Positions 1 to 9,234 of a stretch of DNA of 64,000 nt are shown in pieces (within the stretch, counting starts at the first letter, position 1; each line of letters begins with the position of its first letter). Below the pieces are notes generated by a model. That model was not told the origin of the DNA. It saw only the letters and a list, made by a program, of their open reading frames with translations, and searched no databases. The translations under genes and the position numbers were made by a program. The stretch covers positions 81,152 through 145,151 of the forward strand of contig NZ_QUEE01000012.1 in assembly GCF_003477885.1 (NCBI RefSeq), in the 5' to 3' direction. The DNA is from Lachnotalea sp. AF33-28. Its GTDB lineage: Bacteria > Bacillota > Clostridia > Lachnospirales > Lachnospiraceae.

Positions 1-867
1 ACGGAAGACTGCAATGCATATCTGACTACCGCGGGCATCTATTGGGATGAGGGATATATTTATTATTATATGGGTGATGCTTTATGGAGAATGAAGCCGG
101 ACGGATCCGAGCATGAGAAAATAAAGCGGATCAGCCTGCCGGACGGAGTGAGTTCGACGTATCTTATTTATCGGGGATATATCTACTTCCAGCTGCGTGA
201 AACTACAGACGGAGGAAAGAGCTGGAAGCAGGAGATTAAGCGTGTCCCGCTGGAAGGTAATGACACTGAGCTTACAGATGTATTCGGCAATCCGGGAGAG
301 GATCAGGTGCAGTACACAGATCTGCGGTGCTGGGATGACCGGATAACAGCGATCGGCATTCATGGGGAGCAGCAGTCGCTGTATATGCAGGATCTGACCA
401 CCGGTAAACAGCGGATGATTGCAGAGAACTGGCCCCCGGATAAAATCGCCGGATACACAATCGACGGAGATCTGCTGCGGTATTTCGATCTGGAGGAGGG
501 ATTCTGTACCGTCGGTCTAAGTACCGGAAAGCGTGAGGTGCTTCGCAGTCCGGTTGAGAGAAAAGAAGCGGGCAGCGTTTACTATGATGAAGATTTTATC
601 TATTTGTGCAATACAAATCCCATATTGGATAAGATGGATTTGGTGGATGAAGCCTGCCGGGGTATTTTATTCTATGACCTTGACGGAAATGAAGTGGATT
701 TCCTCAGTATGGACGGTCTGGATATGTGGCTGCTGTATGCGTTCAGCACACCGGAAAGGGTCTACTTGTCTGATTACAGCAAGATGATGGAACTCAATAC
801 CTTTTATTATATTGATAAGGCGGAAATCGGCACAGGAAACATGCAGCTAAAGAGCCTGGATCATTGA
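1..867 (+). CDS. Beta-propeller-like protein (DUF5050-type), 5'-truncated by window edge
   Basis: The frame is open from base 1, so the gene starts upstream; 288 codons are visible and the stop is TGA at 865-867. The protein is a series of short units in which an aromatic strand such as YIYYYMGDALWRMKPDG is followed by a basic or acidic turn. This is the pattern of DUF5050/TolB-like beta-propeller proteins, which are usually extracytoplasmic in Firmicutes. No membrane segment is visible in the available part; a signal peptide or lipobox would lie outside the window. It is followed after 58 bases by an ABC ATPase gene and is probably in that operon. A role as an accessory or sensing partner of the ABC transporter is inference from position only. 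Confidence 0.75.
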   Translation, partial: TEDCNAYLTTAGIYWDEGYIYYYMGDALWRMKPDGSEHEKIKRISLPDGVSSTYLIYRGYIYFQLRETTDGGKSWKQEIKRVPLEGNDTELTDVFGNPGEDQVQYTDLRCWDDRITAIGIHGEQQSLYMQDLTTGKQRMIAENWPPDKIAGYTIDGDLLRYFDLEEGFCTVGLSTGKREVLRSPVERKEAGSVYYDEDFIYLCNTNPILDKMDLVDEACRGILFYDLDGNEVDFLSMDGLDMWLLYAFSTPERVYLSDYSKMMELNTFYYIDKAEIGTGNMQLKSLDH

Positions 868-925
868 TGCAGCGCCGGAGTCTGCTGCCGTATAGCGGCA
901 GCCTGCAGATAAAAGGAGGTTATCC

Positions 926-1645
926 GTGCGGCTGGAAGTGAAAGAACTGACAAAAATGTATGGACCAAAGGCAGGGCTTGATTCCTTCAGCGCCGTTTTT
1001 GACGAAGGAATCTATGGGATCCTGGGTCCGAACGGTGCGGGGAAGAGCACATTTATGTCACTGCTGACCGATAATATCAGGCGGGATTCCGGCTGTATAC
1101 TGGTGGATGGCGTGGAATGCCTTAAGATGGGAAAGGAGTACCGCCGCCTGCTTGGGTACATGCCGCAGCAGCAGGGGCTGTATGACAGGATGACCGGCCG
1201 CATGTTCCTGCGCTATATGGCGGAGCTTAAGGGGCTGCCCCGAAAGGAGTCCCTGCCTGTGGAGGAAGAGCTGCTGGAGCGGCTCAATCTGGCGGATGCG
1301 GCGGATAAGAAGCTGGGCGGATATTCCGGAGGAATGAAGCAGCGCATCCTGCTGGCACAGGCAATGCTGGGCAATCCGAAGATACTGATACTGGATGAGC
1401 CCACATCCGGCTTAGATCCCATGGAGCGTGTGCGGCTGCGGGAACTGCTTGGCTCACTGAGAAGGGAAAAGATTATCCTATACTCCACGCATGTGATCAG
1501 TGATATAGAAGAAATCGCGGAAAAGGTGGTTCTTTTGTACAAGGGGAAAAAGATATTGGAAAGCGGCGTACAGGCGCTCCTGGAGGAAAATGACGGCATG
1601 ACGCTGGAACATATCTGCGTTACATATTTTGAACAGAGCTTATGA
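926..1645 (+). CDS. ABC transporter ATP-binding protein (ABC-2/efflux type)
   Basis: A 239-residue nucleotide-binding subunit that would hydrolyse ATP on the cytoplasmic face to drive the permease encoded next. Seen motifs: Walker A GPNGAGKST (34-42), Q-loop MPQQQ (79-83), signature YSGGMKQ (133-139), Walker B ILILDE (153-158), D-loop SGLD (161-164) and the H-loop histidine in STHVISD (about 189). The length and lack of a C-terminal domain fit the CcmA/NatA-like group that pairs with ABC-2 type permeases. The start is GTG at 926, placed by the strong ribosome site AAAAGGAGGT at 911-920. It lies between the propeller protein and a large permease on the same strand. The substrate cannot be deduced. 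Confidence 0.93.
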   Translation: MRLEVKELTKMYGPKAGLDSFSAVFDEGIYGILGPNGAGKSTFMSLLTDNIRRDSGCILVDGVECLKMGKEYRRLLGYMPQQQGLYDRMTGRMFLRYMAELKGLPRKESLPVEEELLERLNLADAADKKLGGYSGGMKQRILLAQAMLGNPKILILDEPTSGLDPMERVRLRELLGSLRREKIILYSTHVISDIEEIAEKVVLLYKGKKILESGVQALLEENDGMTLEHICVTYFEQSL

Positions 1646-1725
1646 TGCCGGGCGCAAATATCTGCTGCCGGACGGCGGAAACGAAAAGAGGATTGCGCAA
1701 AGCAATTGCTTCGGGGGGATAACAT

Positions 1726-3999
1726 TTGAATGAGATAAAAAGAGTCCTGTTTAACCGGGCACTCATTCTGTCATTCCTTCTGCTGGCAGCGGTCAATCTG
1801 TCAGTCTATGTGAAGGAGCAGAAGAGCAGCATGCCTGCCGGTTTTAAGCAGTACCGTCAGGAACAGGAAAGGCTTATGGCGCAGCTGGATCACTGTGATT
1901 TGGATACGGCGCTTCGTTATGCGGAAGAATGGCAGCAGGAACAGCAGAGCTTGTCCGCAGCGCTGTTTATCAGGGAATGGGCGGTTGAAAATGAGACTGT
2001 TTATGAAAGAACGCTGGAGGATCTGAAAAACCAGTACCCGAAACTTGAGGAGCAGATGGGTGAGCTGGAAGCTGTGGAGGAGTCCGGCGGGGATTATCCA
2101 AGCATGGCAGCAGGCATTCGGCTGCGCAGCCTGCTGTTAACGGATCTGTATGAGCAGCTGAAATATATCGGATCATATGGGGATTTCCTGGAGCAGATAT
2201 CGGCAAATGCCGGAGAGCTGTCCGCATCCCGCCTGTTTTCAGACCCGGACAGCTTTGCATATAAGAATATTATCCGCACGGAGCAGGACTTTTCCGCGAT
2301 GCGGGGACGGGAGCTGATGCCGGGCAATAACCGGGCGTTTCTTTCTGTAATGGCGGATCAGTGGACCCTGATTCTGCAGATCCTGTTCATGCTTGCGGCG
2401 GCAATTGCCATGACAGAAGACAGAAAGGACGGCCTGTGGCAGATCATACACGCTTCACCGAAAGGACGGTGGAATCTGGCCGCGAAGCGGGCGCTGCTGA
2501 TGTTCGTTCTGGCGGGCGCGGGCACTGCGGCCCTGTATGGCGGTAAACTGCTCCTCGCATTTTATCTGTACGGCGTCGGTGACATCGGCAGACTGATACA
2601 GTCGATACCGGAATTTCAGTATTTTCCGGTACCCATGACAATCCTTCAGTTTATCGGCTGGTCGGTGCTGCTGCAGATACTGTGCGCCTTTTTATCCGGC
2701 ATGTTGTTTCTGACCGTGCTCTCCGCTGTCCGGACAGTACAGATCGCGGCGGCCCTCATAGGCATTGGACTGTCTGCGGAATATATCTTATATACACAGA
2801 TATCCGCGAATAATATTCTGGTATGGCTTAAGACATTGAATGTTTTTTCATTGCTGGACTGGCGGGCGGGATGCCTGAAGTATTTGAATTTCAACTGTTT
2901 TGGCCATGTCTGCTCTTTGAGAAAGACGGTCTATGTTCTTCTGACAGTATGTACTCTCATCACTCTGGCAGCCTGCTGGTGGGTATATGAGAAGCATAAA
3001 ATCCGCAGAAACAAAGAGAGGTTTCACAGTCTTCGCCAGGCCCTGCGCAGAATCCCCCATCTGCCTTTCTGCGGATCGCTGTACGGCATTGAATGGTATA
3101 AAGCGCTGGTTATGAACCGGGGAATTTGGGTGTTCCTGCTGTTTGGCGCGGCCCTGTGGATGTTTTTTCCTCTGCAGAGACAGTGGCAGGACGGCAGATC
3201 CTATCGGATTTCGCAGCTGTATAAAGAATGGGAAGGGCCTTTAAGCGAAGAGAAATATGTGCGTATGCTATCCTCTTATGAAGATGCGCAGGAAAATCTG
3301 GCAGGAGAGAATGAGGGAATTGGGATGCCGGATTTTTTAAAACAGCAGGCCGACGCGGATGAGCGGCAGGCCTGGAATACCGTTCTGCTTCGCGCCGGGC
3401 AGCTCTTGTCTGAAGCGCAGGAAAGAGGAGAAGAGCTGTGTCTGATCAACCCATTTGCCTATGAACGGCTTTACGGAGCAAATCAAAAGTCTTACCGCGA
3501 AGCCAAATCGCTGCTGCAGTGCATCGCTTTGATACTGATCCTTCCTTCGCTCTTTACGGCGGACAGCCATATGAAAGCGCTGATAACCGCGGCAGCCAGA
3601 GGGCGCGGCTGCCTGCGCCGGCATAAGGCTGTGATCGCTGCAATCATCGCGGCGCTTGTATGGGCGGCAGCCAACGGGCTGGAGCTGTGGCAGGTTATGT
3701 ACGGTTACGGAGGCCTGCCGCAAACCGGCGCTCCTGCCGCAAGCCTCGCGCTGTTTGCCGGATATCCGAAGGGCTGGACGGTCCGTGCAGCTCTGTGTTT
3801 GATCTATGCCGGCCGGCTGGCGGCGCTGGAGATAACGGCGGCCATTATATTGTGCATATCCGCCGCTTCCCGTCAAACGGTCCGCGCCGTGCTGGTATCG
3901 GCGCTGCTTTTGCTGCTGCCCGCTGCGCTTTATCTGCTAGGCGCGCAGGAATTCGGCAGGATCAGCCCGGTGGTCTGGGCTGCGGAAATTGGATTATAG
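1726..3999 (+). CDS. Large ABC transporter permease with two TM/loop modules
   Basis: A 757-residue membrane protein with about ten or more hydrophobic segments. A first segment at about 9-28 is followed by a long hydrophilic, helical loop (about 30-205) and a cluster of membrane segments to about 415. The pattern repeats: a segment at about 463-480, a second large loop to about 585, then four to five segments to the C-terminus. This looks like two ABC-2 permease units in one chain, each with a large extracytoplasmic domain, as in Firmicute efflux permeases. The start is TTG at 1726, because the ATG at 1730 is out of frame, with GGGGGGAT at 1712-1719 as ribosome site. Its stop overlaps the convergent regulator gene by six bases. 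Substrate unknown. Confidence 0.85.
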   Translation: MNEIKRVLFNRALILSFLLLAAVNLSVYVKEQKSSMPAGFKQYRQEQERLMAQLDHCDLDTALRYAEEWQQEQQSLSAALFIREWAVENETVYERTLEDLKNQYPKLEEQMGELEAVEESGGDYPSMAAGIRLRSLLLTDLYEQLKYIGSYGDFLEQISANAGELSASRLFSDPDSFAYKNIIRTEQDFSAMRGRELMPGNNRAFLSVMADQWTLILQILFMLAAAIAMTEDRKDGLWQIIHASPKGRWNLAAKRALLMFVLAGAGTAALYGGKLLLAFYLYGVGDIGRLIQSIPEFQYFPVPMTILQFIGWSVLLQILCAFLSGMLFLTVLSAVRTVQIAAALIGIGLSAEYILYTQISANNILVWLKTLNVFSLLDWRAGCLKYLNFNCFGHVCSLRKTVYVLLTVCTLITLAACWWVYEKHKIRRNKERFHSLRQALRRIPHLPFCGSLYGIEWYKALVMNRGIWVFLLFGAALWMFFPLQRQWQDGRSYRISQLYKEWEGPLSEEKYVRMLSSYEDAQENLAGENEGIGMPDFLKQQADADERQAWNTVLLRAGQLLSEAQERGEELCLINPFAYERLYGANQKSYREAKSLLQCIALILILPSLFTADSHMKALITAAARGRGCLRRHKAVIAAIIAALVWAAANGLELWQVMYGYGGLPQTGAPAASLALFAGYPKGWTVRAALCLIYAGRLAALEITAAIILCISAASRQTVRAVLVSALLLLLPAALYLLGAQEFGRISPVVWAAEIGL

Positions 4000-5421
4000 A
4001 TTGATCAGCTGATCCTTTTGAAATCCGAGCTGTAAGAGCAGCTCTCTGGTAAACTCCAATACGGTAAAAAGCAACTCTGAGAGCAGTCGGGCAAAACTCA
4101 CGGCATCCATACGGTGAAGGCTTTCCAGCATCCTTTCGGCATAGGACAGATAAGCGTCAAAGCTGCCGGGCTTTTGAAAGATGAGGTGCAGCACATGTCC
4201 CCATAAAAGAAGCTGATACAGCTGCTGATATACCTCACGGACAAAGGCGGAGGCACTGTTATCGCCTATAAAGCGGAAGCATGCCTTTCCCAGCAGATAC
4301 ACTCTTCCGTTTTCCATAAGCTCCTTTACCTGACCGGAGAGCTTATGGAAACCGCTCTCGCCCATCGCCGTAAGCGTATGTTTGGCTGTGCTTTCAGCGG
4401 TCAGAGCGGCGATCTGAAGGGCCTGTAAGAATACAATCAGGCTCTTGCGCAGCTGGGGATGTGAGAAATCGGGAGTGGCAGTATGATCGGAAGACACTTT
4501 TGTGCCTATCCCGTTTAAGGTTTCCGTAACATGCATGCTGCTTAACAGTTCAAGAGTACGGCGCATTGTGATGGATGAGACCCCGTATTCCAGCGCCAGG
4601 GCCTGACAGGAAGGCAGAAATTCGTCCGGTCTATAGATCTGCCTGTCGATTCTGCCCATAATCTCCGCTGCCAGTGTATAGCAGACCTGCGGATGTTCCC
4701 GATAGATCTGCCATTGAAACGGGATTTGTTCCGGCAGCGGGACATTTCCATAGGCATCCTGCAGACGAAGGAAAAACTGCTGCATGACCTCTGTGCTAAA
4801 CGCCTGCATTTCCGTTACGGCCTTTTCTGATTCTCCGCCTTCCGTTAGCTTTAACATGCGTTTGATATGATTGCCTGCCTGTTCATCCGTGCATTCAAAG
4901 CTGGCGGACTGATCCAGAAAGGGTATGTGCAGGTACCGGGCGACCTCCCAGAACAGATTTAACACCAGTGCATTATTGAGCGTCTGCATCGCTTCTGAAT
5001 ACAGGCATATAATCTGCCTGGCGGCATGTCCCTGCACCTTTTTCAGCCGTGACCGGATGCGCCGGATGGAATCTGCGTTCTGCCTGCTAAAATAAAACCG
5101 TGCGATGGGATTGAAGATAAGGCCGGAGGTTTGCCAGATATCATCCAGCCCTTTTTTACGGGAAAGATAATTATATACGGACAGCTGCACTGTCTGGCTG
5201 TCGTGCTCATAGATGACCACGGAGGCTTTTCGCTCCGTGGTTTCTATATATCCGTTTTCCCGTATCTTTTGAAGAACCGCCCGTGCGGTAAGCGCGCTGA
5301 CCTGAAACTGCGTGCAGATACAGCCGACCGAAGGGAGCCGGTCGCCGTATCTGTAATATCCGGTCAGAATCCGGGAGACAAAATAATCATATATAATATC
5401 CGTCATCCTGTTATTTTGCAT
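3994..5421 (-). CDS. GntR-family regulator with two winged-helix domains
   Basis: A 475-residue cytoplasmic DNA-binding protein. An N-terminal GntR winged helix is clear at about 8-70 (GDRLPSVGCICTQFQVSALTAR). A second, also GntR-like, winged helix occurs at about 247-309 (DEFLPSCQALALEYGVSSITMRR is its core). The rest is helical, without a recognisable FCD, UTRA or aminotransferase domain. Two GntR helices in one chain are unusual, since the family normally carries one N-terminal domain. The ATG at 5421 has an AGAGGGGGG ribosome site upstream. It converges on the ABC operon and diverges from the hydrolase/peptide-transporter operon starting at 5690, so either could be its target. GntR proteins usually repress; the ligand is unknown. 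Confidence 0.88.
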   Translation of the reverse strand: MQNNRMTDIIYDYFVSRILTGYYRYGDRLPSVGCICTQFQVSALTARAVLQKIRENGYIETTERKASVVIYEHDSQTVQLSVYNYLSRKKGLDDIWQTSGLIFNPIARFYFSRQNADSIRRIRSRLKKVQGHAARQIICLYSEAMQTLNNALVLNLFWEVARYLHIPFLDQSASFECTDEQAGNHIKRMLKLTEGGESEKAVTEMQAFSTEVMQQFFLRLQDAYGNVPLPEQIPFQWQIYREHPQVCYTLAAEIMGRIDRQIYRPDEFLPSCQALALEYGVSSITMRRTLELLSSMHVTETLNGIGTKVSSDHTATPDFSHPQLRKSLIVFLQALQIAALTAESTAKHTLTAMGESGFHKLSGQVKELMENGRVYLLGKACFRFIGDNSASAFVREVYQQLYQLLLWGHVLHLIFQKPGSFDAYLSYAERMLESLHRMDAVSFARLLSELLFTVLEFTRELLLQLGFQKDQLINL

Positions 5422-5689
5422 ATCGGTTCCCCCCTCTCTTGGTATCGCAGCATCCGCGGTAATTCACAGACGAAAGTATGATAAGAGAATAGCAGAATAA
5501 ATGCGAAAGGTCAATGGAAGCGTTTTTACGTTATTCTCATTTATAAATGGAAGACAATAAACGTCCGGAAATGATAGTGAACTTTGTCTAAAATGACAAC
5601 AATACCGGTCTCCTGCATGTTATCTTATTGTTAGATCGATGTATTGCTGCAATTGCTGCAGCATGACATTTAGTGTGGGAGGAGGTTAT

Positions 5690-6526
5690 ATGGTTAAATT
5701 TAAAACAGTGAAACTGACGGACGTAGTAACGAGAATCATCGGCATAAACGGAGAGCAGATGTATCTGGTTGAAGGCAGAGAAAAGGCAGCGCTGATTGAT
5801 ACGGGGAGCGGCGCCGGTGATCTGAAAGCCTGTGTGGAAGCTCTGACGTCACATCCGATTTTGGTTTTGATCACCCACGGTCATGTTGACCACGCGATGG
5901 GAGCGCCGCAGTTTGAGGAAGTCTATATGAGCGTGCTAGACCGCGATATATACTGCGACAGCTCCGGACTGGAGGTAAGGAAAAATTATTTGTCCGAGTC
6001 GCTGCAGTTTGCCGATGTGGAAGAAAGCGACTACATACCTGTTACTGCACCGGATGGCTTTCATGATCTGATAGACGGAGACCTTTTTGATCTGGGTGGC
6101 ATTACGGTCGAGGCCATAGCCTGTGCCGGCCATTCCCCCGGTTCCATGATGTTTCTGATTCAGGAAGAGCGTGCGCTGGTTACTGGGGATGCATGTGCGT
6201 ACTTTACAATGCTCCAGGGAGATTCCTGCCTGGGCCTCTCCTCCTATGAAAGCAGCCTTATAGCGGCGGACGAGCGGACAAAAGGCCGGTATGACCGCGT
6301 GTATATGTCACATGGAAGGTTTGATGCGCCGGTCACTCTGATTGATGAGGTGATTGAAGTCTGTGAGCTGGTTAAGAGCGGGAAAGATGATAAAGTCGCA
6401 TTCTGTTTTCACGGAACAAACGGCCTTGTTGCGAAAGCCTACGGCGATAACGGGGTGTCCGCTTATGCCAGGCTGGACGGTAAGACCGGTAATGTGATTT
6501 ATAATCCTGATAAGATCTGGGAGTAG
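5690..6526 (+). CDS. MBL-fold metallohydrolase
   Basis: A 278-residue metallo-beta-lactamase-fold hydrolase, with no signal peptide and so cytoplasmic. The metal-binding motif HGHVDH is at 63-68, with further expected ligands at H148 (CAGHSPGS) and D167 (VTGDAC). This is the glyoxalase II/lactonase-like arrangement that binds two metals and hydrolyses thioesters, lactones or phosphoesters. A more upstream ATG at 5639 is possible, but the strong GGGAGGAGG site at 5678-5686 fixes the start at 5690. It is the first gene of a run with a peptide-type ABC transporter (6569-12045) and a carboxylesterase (12090), so it may process the imported compound. The actual substrate is not deducible. Confidence 0.9.
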   Translation: MVKFKTVKLTDVVTRIIGINGEQMYLVEGREKAALIDTGSGAGDLKACVEALTSHPILVLITHGHVDHAMGAPQFEEVYMSVLDRDIYCDSSGLEVRKNYLSESLQFADVEESDYIPVTAPDGFHDLIDGDLFDLGGITVEAIACAGHSPGSMMFLIQEERALVTGDACAYFTMLQGDSCLGLSSYESSLIAADERTKGRYDRVYMSHGRFDAPVTLIDEVIEVCELVKSGKDDKVAFCFHGTNGLVAKAYGDNGVSAYARLDGKTGNVIYNPDKIWE

Positions 6527-6568
6527 AGCTTTGTGTTTAAAAATAATTGAAAGAAGGGAAAGTTAGAG

Positions 6569-8191
6569 ATGAAAAAGATGATCGCGTTTTTACTGACAGC
6601 TATACTGCTGATCGGCACACTGGCAGGCTGCAGCACAAAAGCCCCTGCCGCCGGAAAGGAAGAAGGTTCTCCCGAAGAATCCGGATCCGAAAATACGGGT
6701 GATGGAACGGAACATGGCTATAAAACCGTAAAGGTTGGCATCAGCGGAGTGGTAGAGACCTTGAATCCGTTAACGATATTTACCACCGGTACCTGGGCCA
6801 CTCTGCCGGCTTATTATGAGCGCCTGGCGGCGTTGGATGAAGATATGAAGACATTTTCCGGACAGCTGGCCAAAGAATGGACGCGGGTGGACGATCTGAC
6901 CTATGATGTCGAGATTTATGACTATATCCATGACTGGAACGGCAATCCCATTACCGCGGATGACATCATATTCTGCTACGAAAAAGCGATCGAATTAAGC
7001 TTGAGCGGCTATCTGACCAGCATTGATTCGATTGAGAAGATTGACGATTACAATATCAGATTCAACCTAAAAACCAATTATATCATGACAATTGAAAATA
7101 TACTTAATGCTATTGATATTGTTTCGCAGAAGGAGTATGAAGCAAGCGCGGACCAGATGGCACACGAGTGTGTAGGAACCGGCAGATACAAAGTTGTGGA
7201 ATTTGCGCCCAGCTCATCCCTGAAGCTAAAGAAAAATGAGAATTACTGGCAGACGGAAGAACTGACCCATTACCGCAGCACCGGTGAAGCGGATGAAATT
7301 GAGATCATAACAATTCTGGAAGATGCTCAAATGGCGGTGGCTCTGGAGACCGGCACGATTGATGTTGCCAAGATACCTGTGGCATCCGCAAAACGTTTTG
7401 TTGACAACCCGGATTACGATTCCTTCACAGCATCAAGCACTGCCTATTACTATCTGTCATTTAATGTCTCGCCGGACAGCATGTTCTACCAGAACAAGGC
7501 GCTCCGCCAAGCGGTCTGCTACGCGATTGATGTGGATGAGATCATAGCCGGAGCCTATGACGGCGCTGCCGGACCGATGAAATCCATCGCGCTGCCGACT
7601 CTGCCCGGCTATGTGGATAAATGGCAGGAAGAGGATTATTATAGCGCAGATGTGGAAAAAGCACAGGAACTGCTGGCTGATGCCGGTTATAAGCCCGGTG
7701 ATCTGACTATCCGGCTGCTGATTCTTCAGAATGATGTTAACAAAGCATGGGCCACGATTATCCAGGCACAGCTGGCCAAGATCGGTATCAATGTTGAGAT
7801 TGATGCTAAGGACAGCGCACTGTGGTTTTCACAGGGACAGAGCGGCGATTATGACATTGTAGGCTGGAATATTACATTGCCGCATATGGCTCTGAATTTT
7901 GCCTATGGCGTAGGCAGCACAAATTTCTATACTCCGGAGACTCAGCCTGCATACACGGAAGTGCTGGAAGACAACGAGCTTCAGAAGCTTCTTGACGCCT
8001 GTCTCGATCCGGCGCTCTGCAGCGATGAAACAATGGATGGCGCGCATCAGCGCATTAAGGAGCAGGCATACGTCTATGCGCTGGCTTACCCGCAGCAATA
8101 CTCCTTTGCCCGAAAGGAACTTCATCTGGAGGAACCCGGTTATGCCACAAACTATATACTGGTTCCCAATACATTTAAGTATGCGGATTAA
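6569..8191 (+). CDS. Dpp/Opp-type substrate-binding lipoprotein
   Basis: A 540-residue family 5 (SBP_bac_5) solute-binding protein. A lipoprotein signal peptide is clear: MKK, a hydrophobic stretch, then lipobox LAGC with the lipidated cysteine at 21, so it is tethered outside the membrane. A Ser/Glu/Gly-rich linker (about 22-50) precedes the binding domain. VETLNPLT near residue 64 and the later AVCYAIDVDEI segment are typical of the family. It should capture a peptide, opine, glycoside or similar ligand and hand it to the permeases at 8284 and 9231. A stem-loop at 8209-8251 separates it from the permeases and may raise its relative expression. The ligand cannot be named. Confidence 0.93.
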   Translation: MKKMIAFLLTAILLIGTLAGCSTKAPAAGKEEGSPEESGSENTGDGTEHGYKTVKVGISGVVETLNPLTIFTTGTWATLPAYYERLAALDEDMKTFSGQLAKEWTRVDDLTYDVEIYDYIHDWNGNPITADDIIFCYEKAIELSLSGYLTSIDSIEKIDDYNIRFNLKTNYIMTIENILNAIDIVSQKEYEASADQMAHECVGTGRYKVVEFAPSSSLKLKKNENYWQTEELTHYRSTGEADEIEIITILEDAQMAVALETGTIDVAKIPVASAKRFVDNPDYDSFTASSTAYYYLSFNVSPDSMFYQNKALRQAVCYAIDVDEIIAGAYDGAAGPMKSIALPTLPGYVDKWQEEDYYSADVEKAQELLADAGYKPGDLTIRLLILQNDVNKAWATIIQAQLAKIGINVEIDAKDSALWFSQGQSGDYDIVGWNITLPHMALNFAYGVGSTNFYTPETQPAYTEVLEDNELQKLLDACLDPALCSDETMDGAHQRIKEQAYVYALAYPQQYSFARKELHLEEPGYATNYILVPNTFKYAD

Positions 8192-8208
8192 GAACTGACA
8201 GACAATGA

Positions 8209-8251
8209 GCAGGCGCAGGGACCGTCGTGGTTTCGGCCGTCCCTGTCCTGC
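8209..8251 (+). terminator. Intra-operon stem-loop between binding protein and permeases
   Basis: The arms GCAGGCGCAGGGAC and GTCCCTGTCCTGC pair almost completely with one bulge. A GC-rich loop follows and a short pyrimidine stretch lies after it. There is no long T-run, so partial termination or protection of the 5' transcript from 3' exonuclease is more likely than full termination. Such loops are common after binding-protein genes. Confidence 0.55.
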
Positions 8252-8283
8252 TTCTTCAAACAATAAACGGAGCAGGTGATTAA

Positions 8284-9234
8284 GTGTTAAGATATACGAT
8301 TAAACGACTTTTGTGGATGATTCCCATTGTGTTGGGTGTCAGTCTGATAGTTTTTACCATTCTGTATTTTATGCCGGGTGATCCGGTTACTATGATTGCC
8401 GGAGCCTCTGCCACAGATACGGAGAGAGAGGCTCTGCGGGCATCCCTCGGGCTGGATAAATCATATTTGGGCCAGCTGGGTACTTTTTTGGGAGATACAT
8501 TCCTGCATTTTGATCTGGGAAATTCATACATAACAAAGCTGGATGTCGCAGCCGAACTGATCTACAGGCTTCCCAGAACGCTGCTGCTTACGGTGATGTG
8601 CACCGTTTTATCCCTGGTAATCGGTGTGCCCATCGGTATTACTGCAGCCACGCATCAGAATGGATTTGTAGATCATTTGGTGATGTTCGGTGCGCTTCTG
8701 GGTGTTTCAATCCCAAGCTTCTGGCTGTCACTGCTGCTTGTGCTGCTGTTTTCGGTGAAGCTGGACTGGCTGCCGGCCATGGGAATCGGAAGTATACGGC
8801 ACTATATACTTCCGGCCATTGCCGGATCACTGGGCGGCATCGCGATGCAGGCAAGACAGACGCGTTCCAGTATGCTTGAGATCATCCGGTCTGATTTTAT
8901 CACCACGGCGAGGGCCAAAGGTGTCAAGGAAAATATGGTTATTTATAAACATGCTCTGCGTAACGCGTTGATTCCGATTGTAACTCTTACCGGCACGCAG
9001 TTTGGTGTCATGCTGGGCGGCACAATGATACTGGAAACCATTTTCGGCATTCCGGGTGTCGGAACTTATATCATCACCAACGGGATCGGCGGACGGGATC
9101 TTCCGATTATCCGTGGCGGCGCGGTATTTCTGGCGATCGCCTTCAGCTTCTGCATGCTGTTAGTGGATCTGGTCTATGCTGCAGTGGACCCCAGAATAAA
9201 GGCGCAGTTTGTCACCAGGAGGGCGAAGAAATGA
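8284..9234 (+). CDS. Dpp/Opp-type ABC permease (DppB/OppB-like)
   Basis: A 316-residue inner-membrane permease of the BPD_transp_1 family. It has about six membrane segments, an N-terminal segment (about 10-30) followed by the family motif FMPGDPVTMIAG, and the cytoplasmic coupling motif around ALRNALIPIVTL, which contacts the ATPases. Length and pattern match DppB/OppB. The start is GTG at 8284 with a GGAGCAGGTG ribosome site just upstream. Its stop overlaps the next permease start by four bases (ATGA), a sign of translational coupling. It would form the heterodimeric channel with the 9231 product. Confidence 0.94.
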   Translation: MLRYTIKRLLWMIPIVLGVSLIVFTILYFMPGDPVTMIAGASATDTEREALRASLGLDKSYLGQLGTFLGDTFLHFDLGNSYITKLDVAAELIYRLPRTLLLTVMCTVLSLVIGVPIGITAATHQNGFVDHLVMFGALLGVSIPSFWLSLLLVLLFSVKLDWLPAMGIGSIRHYILPAIAGSLGGIAMQARQTRSSMLEIIRSDFITTARAKGVKENMVIYKHALRNALIPIVTLTGTQFGVMLGGTMILETIFGIPGVGTYIITNGIGGRDLPIIRGGAVFLAIAFSFCMLLVDLVYAAVDPRIKAQFVTRRAKK

